This document shows positions 43,357 to 58,434 of a stretch of DNA of 64,000 bases, one piece after another (position 1 is the first letter of the stretch; every line of letters begins with the position of its first letter). Source of the DNA: Charina bottae (Eukaryota > Chordata > Lepidosauria > Squamata > Charinaidae). The DNA is taken from positions 34,617,414 to 34,681,413 of the forward strand of contig JALMGJ010000002.1 in the NCBI GenBank assembly GCA_023362775.1, read 5' to 3'. Position numbers and translations under genes: made by a program. The notes below the pieces were generated by a model that saw nothing but the letters and a program-made list of their open reading frames with translations, made no database searches and was not told where the DNA came from.

Positions 43357-46300
43357 CTGAAAAACAAGCAGTTCTTTTTTTTAGCTAGTGAATTCAGTGT
43401 CATTCAGCAGCTGATGACAAACTGACCCAAGGGAACAGCTGGGTATACATAGAACAGTAAGGATTTCCTCTGTATTCTATCTTTGTCAAGCTGATCACAC
43501 TTCCTTATAAAAAATGATAATGTGGGTCACTTCCTTCTGCCTATGTTCCAAGGAATGCCTACATGGTGTGCCTTCTCTTGGACTCTCCTCCTGCAAAGAA
43601 GGAGTTAACTAGCTTTCCCTCTCCCTATCATGCATTTCCTGTAAATAAATCTCCTCTCTGTTAGAAACCCTGTTTTACTAATCCAAGGTCAGGATCCCAC
43701 TCTCAAGAAGACCCATACACAAGTCCCACATAGTGGTCTGGCTTATAGGGCATTTTGTGAGAGAAGTAGATCAGTAAGTTAATTGCAGTTTAGGTGCCTC
43801 AGCAGATGGCAGAATTTAACAGGTTTGGTTGGCCTTGGGGACTAAGCAAGTAAGGCCTGCTTTGGACTTGGATGGTGCTCCTTCTTTGCTGTTGGGGCAT
43901 CTACCTTCCTCAGTGGAGATTGTTCCTTCCATACATGGAGAACAGTCATAGCAGCAAACTGGTGCTCCCTCTCTCGTGAGCTTGGTGTATCCTGGGAGAC
44001 AACTTGAAGTACATCTTGAAAAAGGCATATTCTAAACAAAAAGAAAATCAAAGGAAATATTTGTGCACACAGTCACTGCGCTGGCATTATCTTCCAAGAA
44101 TCCTTGTCTCCTTTCTAAGAGCAGGATTTGCAATGAGCAGAAAGAAAAGCTGCCAAATGTCTAAATTTGTGTTACGTCCCATTCTTAAAACCCAACAATA
44201 TACTATCAAGACCTTTTCTAGGTCTACATTTTTTCCCAGTAACTTATTTTCAACATCATATTCTTTTGTTGAAAGATTCACAGGACTAATCTTATTTCAG
44301 TATTATTTGGTCCCAGAATACCCTCAAAGTCCATGAAAGGCTGATGGCTCCTGTGGTTGGACATCTATAGCCAACAGTTTCTGTCCTTCCAGGAAGTGGC
44401 AGCAAGTGCTTTGGACTTCAAGTCCTGTCAGTTTCAGCTCGAATAGTACTAGTACAAAACAGGAGGAAAAGTACTCCAAAGCAGGGAATGCAGAAGGTTC
44501 CTTGCTTCATTCTTGGTATGACAGCATCTCTCATAACTTCCTCAAATCTCTGCCTTATACTGTGTTTCTCATGGATCTCAACATCATACCAGCTCAGTCT
44601 AGAGCATTCCAGCACAAATGAAGTCATGGGTAATATGCCTTTCAATAGGTCCCTCATATGTCTAACTGACTGTGATGAGCTGACTGTGGCTCAGATCATG
44701 AGCTTCTTATCGCAAAATTTAGGGTTGAATTGAGGAACGTAGGGAAAACCAATAGACCACTCAGGTATGACCTAAATCTTATCCCTTATTAATATACAGT
44801 GGAGGTGAGGAATAGATTTAAAGGATTAGATCTGGTAGACAGAGTGCCTGAAGGACTATGGATGGAGGTTCATAACATTCTACAGGAGGCAGCAACTAAA
44901 ACCATCCCAAAGAAAAAGAAATGCAAGAAAGCAAAGTGGCTGTCTGATGAGGCTTTACAAATAGCTGAGGAAAGAAGGGAAGCAAAAGGCAAGGGAGAAA
45001 GGGAAAGATATAAACAACTGAATGCAGAATTCCAGAGAATAGCAAGGAGAGATAAGAAGGCCTTCTTAAATGAACAATGCAAAGAAATCAAGGAAAACAA
45101 TAGAGTGGGGAAGACTAGAGATCTCTTCAAGAAAATCGGAGATATCAAGGGCAGTTTTGTGCAAAGATGGGCATGACAAAGGACAAAAAAGGCAGGGACC
45201 TAACAGAAGCAGAAGAGATTAAGAATTGGTGGCAAGAATACACAGAAGAACTATACAAGAAAGATTTTAATGTCCTTGATAAATACGATGGTGTGGTCAC
45301 TGAGCTTGAGCCGGACATCCTAGAGAGTGAAGTCAAGTGGGCCTTAGGAAGCATTACTAACAACAAAGCTAGCGGAGAAGACAGTATCCCAGCTGAGCTA
45401 TTTAAAATCCTAAAAGATGATGCTGTTAAAGTGCAGCACTCAATATGCCAACAAATTTGGAAAACTCAACAGTGGCCACAGGATTGGAAAAGGTCAGTTT
45501 ACGTTCCAATTCCAAAGACGGGCAATGCCAAAGAATGTTCAAACTACCATACAAATGCGCTCATTTCACATGCTAGAATGGTTATACTCAAAATCCTACA
45601 AGCTAGGCTTCAGCAGTATGTGAACCGAGAACTACCCGAAGTGCAAGCTGGGTTTCGAAGAGGCAAAGGAACTAGGGATCAGATTGCCAACATTCGCTGG
45701 ATCATGGAAAAAGCAAGAGAGTTCCAGAAAAACATCTGCTTCTGCTTCATTGACTACGCTAAAGCCTTTGATTGTGTGGATCACAACCAACTGTGGCAAA
45801 TTCTTAAAGAGATGGGAGTACCAGACGAACTTAAATGTCTCCTGAGAAACCTGTATGCGGGCCAAGCAGCAACAGTTAGAACCGGAAATGGAACAACCAA
45901 TTGGTTCAAAATTGGGAAAGGAGTATGACAAGGCTGTATATTATCACCCTGCTTACTTAACTTATATGCAGAGTACATCATGAGAAATGCCGGGCTGTAT
46001 GAATCACAAGCCAGAGTTAAGATTGCCAGGAGAAATATCAACAACCTCAGATATGCGGATGATACCACCCTAATGGCAGAAAGCGAAGAGGAACTAAGGA
46101 GTCTCTTGATGAGGGTGAAAGAGGAGAGTGCAAAAGCTGGCTTGAAACTCAACATTAAAAAAAATGCAGATCATGGCATCTGGTTCCATCACCTCCTTGC
46201 AAATAGAAAGGGAAGAAATGGAAGCAGTGACAGATTATATTCTCTTGGGCTCCATGATCACTGCAGATGGTGACTGCAGCCATGAAATTAAAAGACGCTT

Positions 46301-49300
46301 GCTCCTTGGGAGGAAAGCTATGGCAAACCTAGACAGCATATTAAAAAGCAGAGACATCACCTTGTCGAGAAAGGTCCATATAATTAAAGCTATGGTTTTT
46401 CCAGTAGTAATGTATGGCTGTGAGAGTTGGACCATAAGGAAGGCTGAGTGCCAAAGAATTGATGCTTTCGAACTGTGGTGCTGGAGAAGACTCTTGAGAG
46501 TCCCTTGGACTGCAAGGAGGTCAAACCAGTCAATCCTAAAGCAAATCAACCCTGACTGCTCTTTGGAAGGACAGATACTGAAGCTGAAGCTCAAATACTT
46601 TGGCCACCTAATGCAAAGAGAGGACTCACTGGAAAAGACCCTGATGCTGGGAAAGACTGAAGGCAAAAGGAGAAGGGGATGGCAGAGGATGAGGTGGTTA
46701 GATAGCATCACCGATGTAATGAACATCAATTTGAGTAAACTCCGAGAGACAGTGGAGGACAGGAAGGCCTGGACTGCTATGGTCCATGGGGTCACAAAGA
46801 GTCGGACACGACTTAATGACTGAACAACAACAACAATGTAAAACAGCTTTATTAGCCTGTTTACCTTCCTTGCAGGCTACCAGATGCATTGACTTGACCA
46901 ACCACATGCTTCCCTACATTTCCCATTTGGCATTCCCACATTCAGCAGTAGACATTTTGTGGTTGAAGAGAAATAATAGTGTGTCCTTCTTTGTGCCCTC
47001 AACACAGACCATCCATCATAGTGGCAAGGCTGGTAAGCTGCAAACTCCATTGAATATAGAAGATCAGGTAAATGATACCCCCCCCCAAAGAAGCATTTTC
47101 AACTACCTGCTTAAATGAAGTTGGCCATATGATGGCATTCTGATCGATGGAGAGCTTGACTTCTGAAGAAGCTTCCCGTTGTATCTTTCCAATTTTCACC
47201 CCAGCAGAAGACTTGTTGGGAAATAATGCCCAGTCCATGATATCAAAGTCAGTAACTGGAATTCCATTCTCATCCAAATAAACTTCATCCACTGAATGAT
47301 TGTAAAACTGGAAGTTTCTTAGAAAAGGATGAAGCTAGAAAGACATGGAGAATCACCTCTGTACCTTATGCGTTCTTATTTGACCCCTAAGTCCAAATGG
47401 GGTACTTCAGCTCAGTTCCTCTTACTCCAATGTTTGGGAGAAATCTAGTTAAGGATTTACCCTTAATGTCCTCTCTGTTTATCAAAAGACCTCTGCCCTG
47501 CTCTGTTTTATGAGATTGCTACTCTCAAGAAACAAAGATATTTTGACTCCAGCAATCAGATGATGGGTAAGGTGGCTATCTCACTAGGGCTATTTCCCTA
47601 ATACTGGTCTAAAATGCCAACCTCTCTTTGTATTCAGCAGAAACACCAATCTCCCAAATGTTTGGGAGAAACCTAGTTAAGGATTTATTCTCAATGTCCT
47701 TTCTGTCTATCAAATGATCTCTGGCCTGCTCTGTTTTATGAAATTTCTACTCTCCAGTCACAAAGATATTTTGATTCCAACAATCAGATGAATCAATGGA
47801 GGCAGCAAATATCATGACAGAATATTATGTTCTGGCCTTTCTGAGTCCTGCAACTTGATAACTCATCACTTTATGGAACCAAGAGTTGGTGATGGGAAGG
47901 GTTGGGAGAAAAGATTGGGCTACAAATTCTAAGATTTGACTTGGAAAGCAGAGGAAAGAGCCAGGAAAAGGTCTTGGTATCAAGTCCTAAGTGAAAGGAC
48001 CAATAGAGAAGAAAAAGTTCTTGCACAATGATTAGGAAACTGTACTTTAAAGCAAGGGAACTGGCCTGGGTGTTCCCTGAAGACACTGGAAAGGGCATAG
48101 ACTTCACATTCACTTAAGGCGGCAGGACAGGAAGTGAGAAAAAAGTCCCTGGTCTAGAAGCTAAATAAGGCCAATGTGGGATGGTCAAGAAATGGGATTG
48201 TTTCTGTGATATCCTGGTGCTGATTTATTCTGCAAATAGAGAAAGAGCCTTCCTCTTCATTCCTTGATCTCCAAGCTTCTCAAACCAGCACAACTGTTCA
48301 CTTTGGAAGATCTAGCTACAGAATCTCTCTCTCCAAGCCTGCACATTTGGTCAACCAAACACTCAAGCTTGGGCAATTGTTGTATAGAATATCCCCTCCC
48401 ATTTCCAACCCTGCCCATTTCTAACAAATACTAAGTTGTTTAAGGGGGATCATTAGCAGAAATTCAGATAAAAGTTTTACATGCCATGGCTGTATCATCT
48501 GGGGTATGAGATGGTCTCCAACCCTGATTCTCCTCCGGGTCAGGTGGGAGGAATAGAGAGCATGGAGGACTCTGGCCACAGCCTGGATAGAAGTGGAAAT
48601 ACTGTAGGCAACGTCAGACAGAATTCTTGTAACCACATCATGGGGTGGGATTTCCCAGTTCTTTTTTACTCTGCATCTTTTCCAAACTTTCTTCGATAAA
48701 ATAGGGTGTGAAGAGAAACACTGAAATGCTGTCCTCCCAAACTTCTCACTGGCAGATAGATATGAACTAAAATCATAATTTTGTGTCCTTTTGTTTGCCA
48801 CAGTTAAGAATGATAACAAAAGATGTTTATGCTGGAGATTAAGTATTAGATAAAACATTCTCACAGATATGTCTGACAAAGTTGTTGCAATCCACACTTT
48901 CTCCCCAAACACTTTTTTAGCTTTTTCAGTTTCTTGTATTATCACTGATAACATTAATGTGGCCTGAAAGTCCAACTGACAAACAATAATTTTTACTTCA
49001 TTTTTGCTAAAATATGAAAGGAAGTGCTTTCTTTTCTCTTTATCTAGCACAGGGAGGCTTTCTGAGAAGGCAACACAAACCCCTTTCTTGATGGCCACAA
49101 GCTCAAAGTTTTTTCTGAACTTTTCTCCACTTTCATTGTCTGGAGCAGCAAGGACAATCCACGTCCATTGGAAATGCAGGAGCAGCTTGACAATCCCCAA
49201 GTGAGGAGGCTCTTGTTTTGGACTCACTCGGTAGAAAAAAGGAAAATGATGTTTATGCTCAGGAATGTGGCTGATGACCCCATAATTGATCTACAATGAA

Positions 49301-52300
49301 ATTGAAAAGTTGGGTTATTGTCCTGATTTCAGAGAAAAAAATCAGTGCTTAAATCTAAGGCCTTTTCCCCACTGCAGAGAATTTCTTCACACCTAGCCTG
49401 GATCTGTGCTGTGTCTCGCTTGTCTTTCTTCTCAATAATTGATAGCTGCCTACTTTCCCTCCAAGGTCAAAGGAGTAGAGAAATTGTAGATTTTACACAC
49501 TTTGGACAGTGTCAGAACAAAGTGCAAAATGCAAATATCATGTTGAGGGTAGAATAGGAGCACTTCAGTTCATATGTGGAAGAGGACCTTTAGTCTGAAT
49601 CCAGTTCAGCAGTTCAGTAGCAAACCAGGGGAACTCCTTGACTCCAGTGTGATTTTCAAAAATAATTTGGGAACTGATGCCAGAGACAGAAAAAAAAGGT
49701 GCCTATATTATGAAAACAGTACTATTTAACAGGACCTTTAAGCTCAATCAACTGCTTCATTTTATTTTGTAAAATGTACCAGTTCCATTTCCTGGACTAT
49801 CTGGAGATTTACAAAATGGAATTAACTTCAATGTCCATTCATACCTGTGGGATTTTGTAGATGGCCATCATGGTTGTAACATGATGAAAGAGCTCAGAAT
49901 GAGTCCCTTCAAGCACGGCCAAGAGATGTTTTGGTGTTCCACAATTGTAGTTTGGGACATTCTCCTGCCCTGTTGACAGCAAGTCCATCATGGCCTCATA
50001 TGTCATTCTTGCATTGAAAAAGTTCTCATAGAGGTTGTAGCCCAGGGTGAGGTTGGGTAAGAGCCTTGGATTCTGGTTGATCTCATGAATGGCAAAGAGG
50101 AAGGGCAGAACATAGCAGAACCTCATACTTTTCATACTGCAAGATTAGAGATATTAAAAGGCCTTCGTCTTCAGTTTGGATTTTCATCTTCAGTTCAGAA
50201 GTCAAGGATTCTTATCTTATGGCTATACTCTAGATAGTAGAACTCCACACTTTTAATTCTGTGGAATGTTGATGTAATGGATCACCTTAAGAAAATACAA
50301 ACTAATCTGATTGATCTCATCAAGGGCCAAGAAGGAGAGGACTTTAACTGAAGCCCAATCTCACTACGTTGGAAGGCAGGAAATATTATCAGACATTCAT
50401 TTCTCAATGAAAGAATACCAAATTCCTTATCATTTATTTCCAGGGCCTTTCTAGGTCATTAATTTTTCTGGATATTCCCATTATATCACAGTTTCATTGA
50501 CAACAGGGGGAGCTTCCTCGCTGGACAAATAGCAGGAAGAAATGCTTTTATATCAGGCTCAAAGTGACCCTCACCAGAAGCTCTAGAGCTGATTCAAACC
50601 ACTATTTTCTCTAAATGATGACTTTGAGGAATACAATTCCAGCAAAATTAATACATTTACAGGAAGGATCCAAATGGATACAACTGCACCAAGTATCTTA
50701 GCAACCAGATACATTTGTGTAAAATTCACTTTTTATGTCTCTTTTTTGTTCAGTATTTCATTTAGAATTTATTTTATTACAGGTTGGGTGTACATTCAAA
50801 GGAAATATTCTGGCAAAAATGTACATGTTTGCATTTGCATGCTTATATTCCAAAGGTTTTCATGTGGTCCTCTTTCATAAATATTTGTTCTGGTTGCTAC
50901 AGTAGACTTAACTTGGTTCCTGAATTTTCTGGAATTTGCTCAATGCACTGAATCACAAACCGTACCAAATGGATTGCCCCCAGTTTTTTTAAAAAATAGG
51001 ATTCCTAACCTATTTTTTACTTTTATTATTCAACCTGCCTATAGAAGCAGTGGCAATAGAACTTTGATCCAACAATCAGATTTACAGGATAGAATAGGGT
51101 GAGAAGACACATCTTTTAAATCTATTTGCAGATGATATGGTTCTGACTTTCTCAAATGCTTTCTATTCAACTAACTATATGAAAAGGGAGTTAGATGAAT
51201 TTGTACAGGTGTCAGGTCTATATATTTTCTTTTTGAAATAGGGTTACTAACCTCCCTATTGAGAGGCCTAAAAGGCCAGGTGGAGGAGAGATCACCCTGG
51301 AGAAACTGTGTGTCGCGACACAATACTGTGTAGCCTGGGGGACCCAAGTGTGTCGCGCAAGAACCCGGAAGCGCGGATGGCGCACCGCTGCCGCCGCGTG
51401 CACCAGCAGGCCATCAGCGCTTCCGGGTTCCAGGACTCCGACACCGCTGCCACGGCGCGTAAAAACCCGAAAGCACCACCGCCGGATCGCCAAGAAGCCT
51501 CGGATCGCCGAAAAAAGTGACGGTGGGGGGGGGCGCCCCAGGGTGGAAAATACCTGCGCTGATCAGCTGTGCGACCGGGAGGCGGAGGCGCTCCTCCTCC
51601 CCGCTGCACAGCTGATTGGTGTGGATATTTTCCACCCCGGGGCGCCCCCCCGTCACTTTTTGCAGCGATCCGAGGCTTTTTCGCCTCGCGACCGCAGCTT
51701 TTCTTGGCAGAGGCAAGGCAGGGCGGGGCAGCCATGGGGCAGGGCAACCCTGCCTTGCCCAAGGCAGAAGCCAATTGCGTGGGCCGGGGGGAGGGGTTTC
51801 CACCTGGGAGCCAATCGCATGGGCCGGGGGGGGGGCGGGGAGGCCTGTTATTACTGTGTCGCGAAATCATGCACGTCTAAAATGTGTGTCACCAACATGA
51901 AAAGTTTGGAAAGCTCTGGTATACAGTAACTGCTCTACACAAATGTAGACAGCTAGAAGTTCCCATGGCTACAAGAAGCTTCAACTTGGCATTCTGTAAT
52001 GTTTGGCTGTTCTTGATGGAAGATAAAGAAAGAGCTCTTCCAAAATAACACCCTGTGATCTGGGTAGATTGAAGCACTCCAACCTGACCCACTTTATTGG
52101 TCATTTGATAAAGGGATTCAAATAACTTTAATCTCTCCAATCCCAGAACATCTAATTGTTCTCATGAGCAACTGACATACAGGTCAGGAAGGCACAGTAT
52201 GGATAGAACATGGCGAAAGAGACTGGTTCAGATTGTCAAAGCGGTGTGACAAGGCTGTATACTCTCCCCTTATTTATTCAGACTAAATGCTGAATTTATA

Positions 52301-52611
52301 CACTGTACTAAGGGAAATTCAATCCTAAAGGAAATCAACCCTGACTACTCATTGGAAGGACAGATACTGAAGCTGAAGCTCAAATACTTTGGCCACCTAA
52401 TGCGAAGAGAGGACTCACTGGAAAAGACCCTGATGGTGGGAAAGACTAAAGGCAAAAGGAGAAGGGGACGGCAGAGGATGAGATGGTTAGATAGCATCAC
52501 CGATGTAATGAACATGAATTTGAGTAATCTCCGGGAGACAGTGGAGGACAGGAAGGCCTGGCGTGCTACGGTCCATGAGGTCACGAAGAGTCAGACATGA
52601 CTAAATGACTG

Positions 52612-52642
<31 letters not shown>

Positions 52643-55600
52643 GAGAGGCTTCCGGTGTAGAGAAAATGGCGAGCGGACGCATGGAGAACAGCTTGTCATA
52701 TTTGTGAAAAGAAACGGAGAAAAGTTGGCCTATTTCGGGGGCGTTTCAGAGGTGCAGAGAATCGGCTGGGTAGCCAAAATAAGGGCGAACCCAAGAATAA
52801 CAAAAAGCCTGCAGCTTCTGAGCAGCAGCAGCGAAAAAGCAAGCTGCAATCAAGACACTTTCACTTTCTCAGCCAGCAGACGATCGTCAGTGAAAGTTAG
52901 CTGAGAAGCCGGGTGAGCGACTGCCTTCATTATCTCCCGTTTGGGATAGCTGCTGTTTCTTCTACACTTTTCAAATACTTCAAACTCAAACTAATTTATC
53001 TCAAATTAACAAAAACTTTCTCATCAAGAACCCTTTGTTTGAAAGTCCAAAGAAAGCGGCTGAGACGTAGAAGTTTGCTGTCAAAGTAGGTAAAAGTGGC
53101 TATTGATTAATTAATTATTTAAAATCGCCATCTTTGACTGTGTTTAAAAATACTAATTAAAGTAAATCTATTGTTCTATACGTGGAGATTTATAATATAA
53201 AGAAAAGAAATGGCTGCAAAGAAAACACTAAGGAGAAATTCAGACTCATCTGAAGATAAAGGAGAATGGCTAAAGCCACTATTTGAGGATTTTACAAAGA
53301 AAGCTATTCAAAGCATTACAGCAAATGTGACCTCAATAATTGAAGAAAAAGTACAAGACTTTGAAAAATCACTAGACAGAAAACTACTTAATTTGGAACA
53401 AAGATTTCAATCAGAAATAAAAGAAATGAAAGAAAAAATGAAAACAATGGAAAAACATAATGAAGAGGAATTAGGTAAAATATCTTTATTGGAACTAAAA
53501 CAAAAAGAGACCTGTTTAAGAATAAGAGGACTAAAAGAGGGAAAAGAAATAGAAATTAAAAATACAATTACTGAAGCTTTGGCTGACTTGATAGACTGGG
53601 AAAAAGACCAATTAGAAGAAGAAATAGAAACAATGTACAGGGTCAATTCAAGATATGCAAGAGAACACAATACACCAAGAGATTTGGTGATTGAGTTTAG
53701 TAGGAAAAAACTGAGAGACTTGATTTTACAAACAAGGTTTGATAAAAAAATAAACATAGAAGGGAGAGATATCCAAATGTTCAAAGAAATTCCTGCTGCC
53801 ATACTGAAAAAAAGAAAAGAATACTACTTTTTGACAGAAGCCCTGAAGAGGGAAAAAATCACTTATAGATGGGAAACCTTGGAAGGGGTAAATGTATTGT
53901 ATAAAGCGCAAAGGTTTAAATTAAACTCAGTGGAAAAAGCAAAAGACTTTCTTAGAAAGCTAGAAAAAGATACTAAATCTTCATCAAGAAAAAGCCCCCC
54001 AAAAGAAAAAATAACAGAAAAATTTAAAATCTTTGCACAGGCAGTGGGATCTCAAGAATTAACAAGTCAATCAGATAATGAATAATATAAGATGTTTTTC
54101 CTGGAATGTAAATGGGCTGAATTCTCCAGTAAAAAGAAATAGAATTTTCCATATTCTTAATAAATACAAACTGGATATAATTTGTTTGCAAGAAACACAT
54201 ATTAGAGATAAAGATAACAAATTTTTAAGTAATAAAAAATTAGGAATCCAATTTGCAACGATAAATGACAAAAAAAAATGGGATTGTATGTTACATTAAA
54301 CCAAATCTAAAACCACAATTAATAAAAGTAGATGATAAAGGAAGATTTATTCTAATTGAAATTGAAATTCAAAATACAAAAATAATATTAGTAGGTATCT
54401 ATGCCCCAAATGATAATCAAAACAAATTTTTTAAGACATTGATGAATTGCCTAACAGATCTACCTAATAAAAACTGGATAATGATGGGGGATTGGAATGG
54501 CGTTGTTAACCCATTCCTAGACAGAAAATCTGACAAAAATATTAAAGCTCATCAAGGTAAATTACCTCAGGTTTTTTTTGATCTTATGAACAACTTAGAA
54601 ATGGTGGATACCTGGAGATATAAGATGGGCAATGCTAAAGACTTTACTTTTTTTTCTAACAGATTCCACTCTCACTCTAGAATAGATATGATCTGGACTT
54701 CAAAAAACTTACTAAACAAAATTCAAGATGTTAAAATATTGGCGAGAACAATATCAGACCATAATGCAATACAACTAAATTTAAAACTATGTCCAACACA
54801 GTATAGATGGAGACTCAACGAATCCATCTTAAAAAATAAAGAATATATAGAACAGAGTAAAATCAAATTAACAGAGTTTTTTGAATTAAATATGAAAGAC
54901 AATATAAATATTAACACCATTTGGGATGCAAGCAAAGCATATATGAGAGGCCATTTTATATCTTTAGGTAGACACCATAAAAAAATGAAATTACAAAAAT
55001 TTATGAATGTATGTGAACAAATTAAAACAAAAGAAATTGAACTGCAAAATAAACCTGGAGATAATGATATAAAAAACCAAAGTATTATTCTTCAAAAGCA
55101 AATAGAAATATTAACAACTGAAGAAATGGAAAAAAACCTGAGGTATATTAAACAAAAAAAATTTCAATATGCCAATAAAGCGAGTAAATGGTTAGCATTT
55201 AAATTAAGAAAAGAAGGGGGGGGGGGAAATTATAAATAAAATTAAAGATAAAGGGATAGAATTAAATGACAACACCAGTATCAAAAAAGTATTTCATGAA
55301 TTCTATTCTACATTATATCAGAAACAACAACTGGATGTTGAAAAGGCGGATAGTTATTTATCAGAAAGTAATTTACAAAAAATACCTAAAGTGCAGCAAG
55401 ACAGATTAAATGAACCCATAACTATCCAAGAGATCTCAAATGCAGTTCAAAAACAGAAACCAGGAAAAAACCCAGGTCCAGATGGATTCACAGCAATGTA
55501 TTATAAAGTGCTTCAAGACCATTTATTAATACCATTTAATTTATTATTAAATTCAATAATGACAGGAAATGGAATACCGGAAACATGGACAAATGCCAAC

Positions 55601-58403
55601 ATAATATTAATTCCTAAGCCAGATCAAGACCACACCTTATGTAAAAATTTCAGACCAATCTCTTTATTAAATACAGACTACAAAATTTTTACTAGTATTT
55701 TGGCAAATAGATTAAAAGAGGTTTTACAAGATGTAATAAATATGGATCAATCGGGCTTTTTACCAAAAAGACACATCAAAGACAACATTAGAACCATTAT
55801 AAATTTAATTGAATATGCCAAAGTCCATAAAGAAAAACAAATCCTATTGTTGTTTTTAGACGCAGAAAAAGCTTTTGACAATTTAAATTGGGATTTTATG
55901 ATTAAAATATTAGAAAGATCGGACTATGGGGATAAATTTATAAAAGCTATTCAAGCTATATATACATGGCAAACTGCCAAAATAGTAGTAAATGGAGATA
56001 CTACTCAGGATTGTAATATAGGTCGGGGCACCAGACAAGGTTGCCCGATCTCACCACTCCTTTTTATCTTGGTATTAGAAGTTCTATTAGAAAATATAAG
56101 AAAATATAATTTAATAGAAGGAATAAGAATAAAACAGGAAAATTACAAATTAAGAGCTTTCGCTGATGACATGGTTATAACTCTACAAAACCCAGAAATT
56201 TCGATTAAACACTTATTAAAAAAAATCCAAGATTTTGGTGAATTGGCGGGGCTTAAAATAAACAATCATAAAACAAAGATGTTAAATTTGAATATGAATC
56301 AAAGCATTATTCAAAATATGGAACAGATCACGGGATTCGTAAATGTTAAAAAACTAAGATATCTAGGAGTGGATATAACATCTAATAATTCAAACTTATT
56401 CAAAAATAACTATACTTAATTATGGACTAATATAAAAAACGATTTAAAACTCTGGAAAAATCTACATCTATCATTCCTGGGTAGAATTTCAACAATAAAA
56501 ATGAATATATTACCAAAAATTATCTTTTTATTTCAAACCATTCCAATTGTTATAACTCAAAAAACTTTTCAAAATTGGCAAAAAGACTTGGCAAAATTTA
56601 TTTGGCAAGGCAAAAAGCCAAGAATAAAATATAAATTCCTACAAGATACCAAAGAGAATGGTGGTTTTGATCTTCCTAACTTAAAATTATATTATGAGGC
56701 ATGTATTCTATGGTGGCTCCGAGATTGGATAAGACTGGACGACAAAAAACTACTTAATTTGGAAGGTCATGATTTAAAATTTGGTTGGCATGGATACCTA
56801 TGGTATAATAAAATCAAAGCAAATGTAGCATTTAATCACCATCCCGTTAGAAAATCAATTATAATAATTTGGAATAAATATAAATATACAATTTTACCAA
56901 ATATACCTCTCTGGATTTCACCACATGAAGCATTTACTTGGTATGGAAATTTAAACATAGGTAATTGGATAACATACAAAGACTTACTAATTTTTGAGGG
57001 ATCAAATTATAATTTAAAATCAAGAGAAAACTTATTAAAAGATGGAATAAAGTGTAATTGGTTTTCATATGCTCAAATTAAAGAACAATTCAGAGTGGAT
57101 AATAAAAATTTCAAATTTGAAGATACTGCAAATAATTGGGATATCGTTCTATGGAAAGACAAAAATCATTTAATTTCAAAAATGTACAAGATATTAATAT
57201 TAAATAATTTGAAAAATATACAAAAAAAGAAATGTATGTGTAATTGGGAAAAAAAATTAGGTCATACGATTCAATTGGAAGCATGGGAAGATATATGGTT
57301 AAAAGATCTAAAATTCACATTGAATTATAATATGAAAGAAAATTTTTATAAAATGATGTATAGGTGGTATCTAACGCCAAACACTCTAGCAAAAATGAAT
57401 AATAGATTATCTAACAGATGTTGGAAATGTAAAAAAGAAGCGGGCACTTTTTTCCATCTTTGGTGGTCTTGCAAGGAAACAAAAATATATTGGCTAAAAA
57501 TACATCAAATAATAAGTGAAATATTGGAAGAAGATCTAATTTTTGAACCAGACATGTATTTATTAGGATTTTTAAAATCTGAGATACACAAGAAATATGG
57601 GAAATTACTATTTTATTTATTAACTGCGGCCAGAATTATATTTGCTAGTCACTGGAAAGAGGATTGTATACCTACAATTGAGGAATGGTTATTAAAAACA
57701 ATGGATCTAGTCCAGATGGCAAAATTAACAGACTTATTGAACGATAAGAATCACGAAGTATTTAACTTATGTTGGGACCCATTTTACAGATATATAGAAA
57801 AAACTCAAAAAATACAAATAGTGAATTCAATGTAAATGAGATATAGAATTGTATAAATTGTATAAGTAGTCAACTATATTAATTATACAAAATGTAGAAT
57901 ATATTGTAGAAATTTTTGATGAGAAAGTAGGAAGTCCATTTTATTTTACTTTGTTGTTTTGTTGTTTTTGTTTTATGTTGTTTGATTACAGTGAAATTAT
58001 AAGAAAGTAAGGAATAGAGAATTAGGGGATTACAGAAAGAAGAGAAGGGTAAGAAGGGGAAGACAAGATCCCAGAAGGTAAAAGTATGTTGAGGAGTAGG
58101 AGGTAAAGGGTTAAAGGCTGAGTGTCTATTGAAACACTCAGAAATTGGAAAGTTAATTAGAATGTGTTGGTTTGGTTGAAAAGGTCAGAGGTATGGAAGA
58201 AAGAATAGAAATATAGATTTTGAAGAAGATGTAAAGAAGAAATAATAAGTAAGGGTATAGGGTAGAGCGGTAATCTATCTAAAGGTATTTAATACCTAAT
58301 ATACAATATATTGTATAATATATAATATGTGTTGTATGTTGTATTGTATTGTATTATTGTCGGTTTATATTTATATTATTGATGTGCAATAAAAATTATA
58401 TAA

Positions 58404-58434
<31 letters not shown>

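Larger units (their letters stand above)
52643..58405 (+). mobile_element. Near full-length L1-like LINE (5.8 kb)
   Basis: A 570-bp 5' leader, intact ORF1, an 8-bp overlap with ORF2, a broken ORF2, and a 560-bp 3' leader end in AATAAAAATTATATAAAAAC. AAC repeats flank both sides, so the target was the BovB tail. It is antisense to the receptor and accounts for more than half of intron 1. Confidence 0.92.

Noticed and set aside
52605..52904. A 99-codon frame with a polyglutamine run
   Set aside because: The glutamines are the AAC/CAA tail of BovB, and the rest is the L1-like 5' leader.
53210..54085. The L1-like ORF1 as a host gene
   Set aside because: Its coiled-coil and RNA-binding layout, the 8-bp overlap with ORF2 and the flanking leaders identify it as a LINE product.
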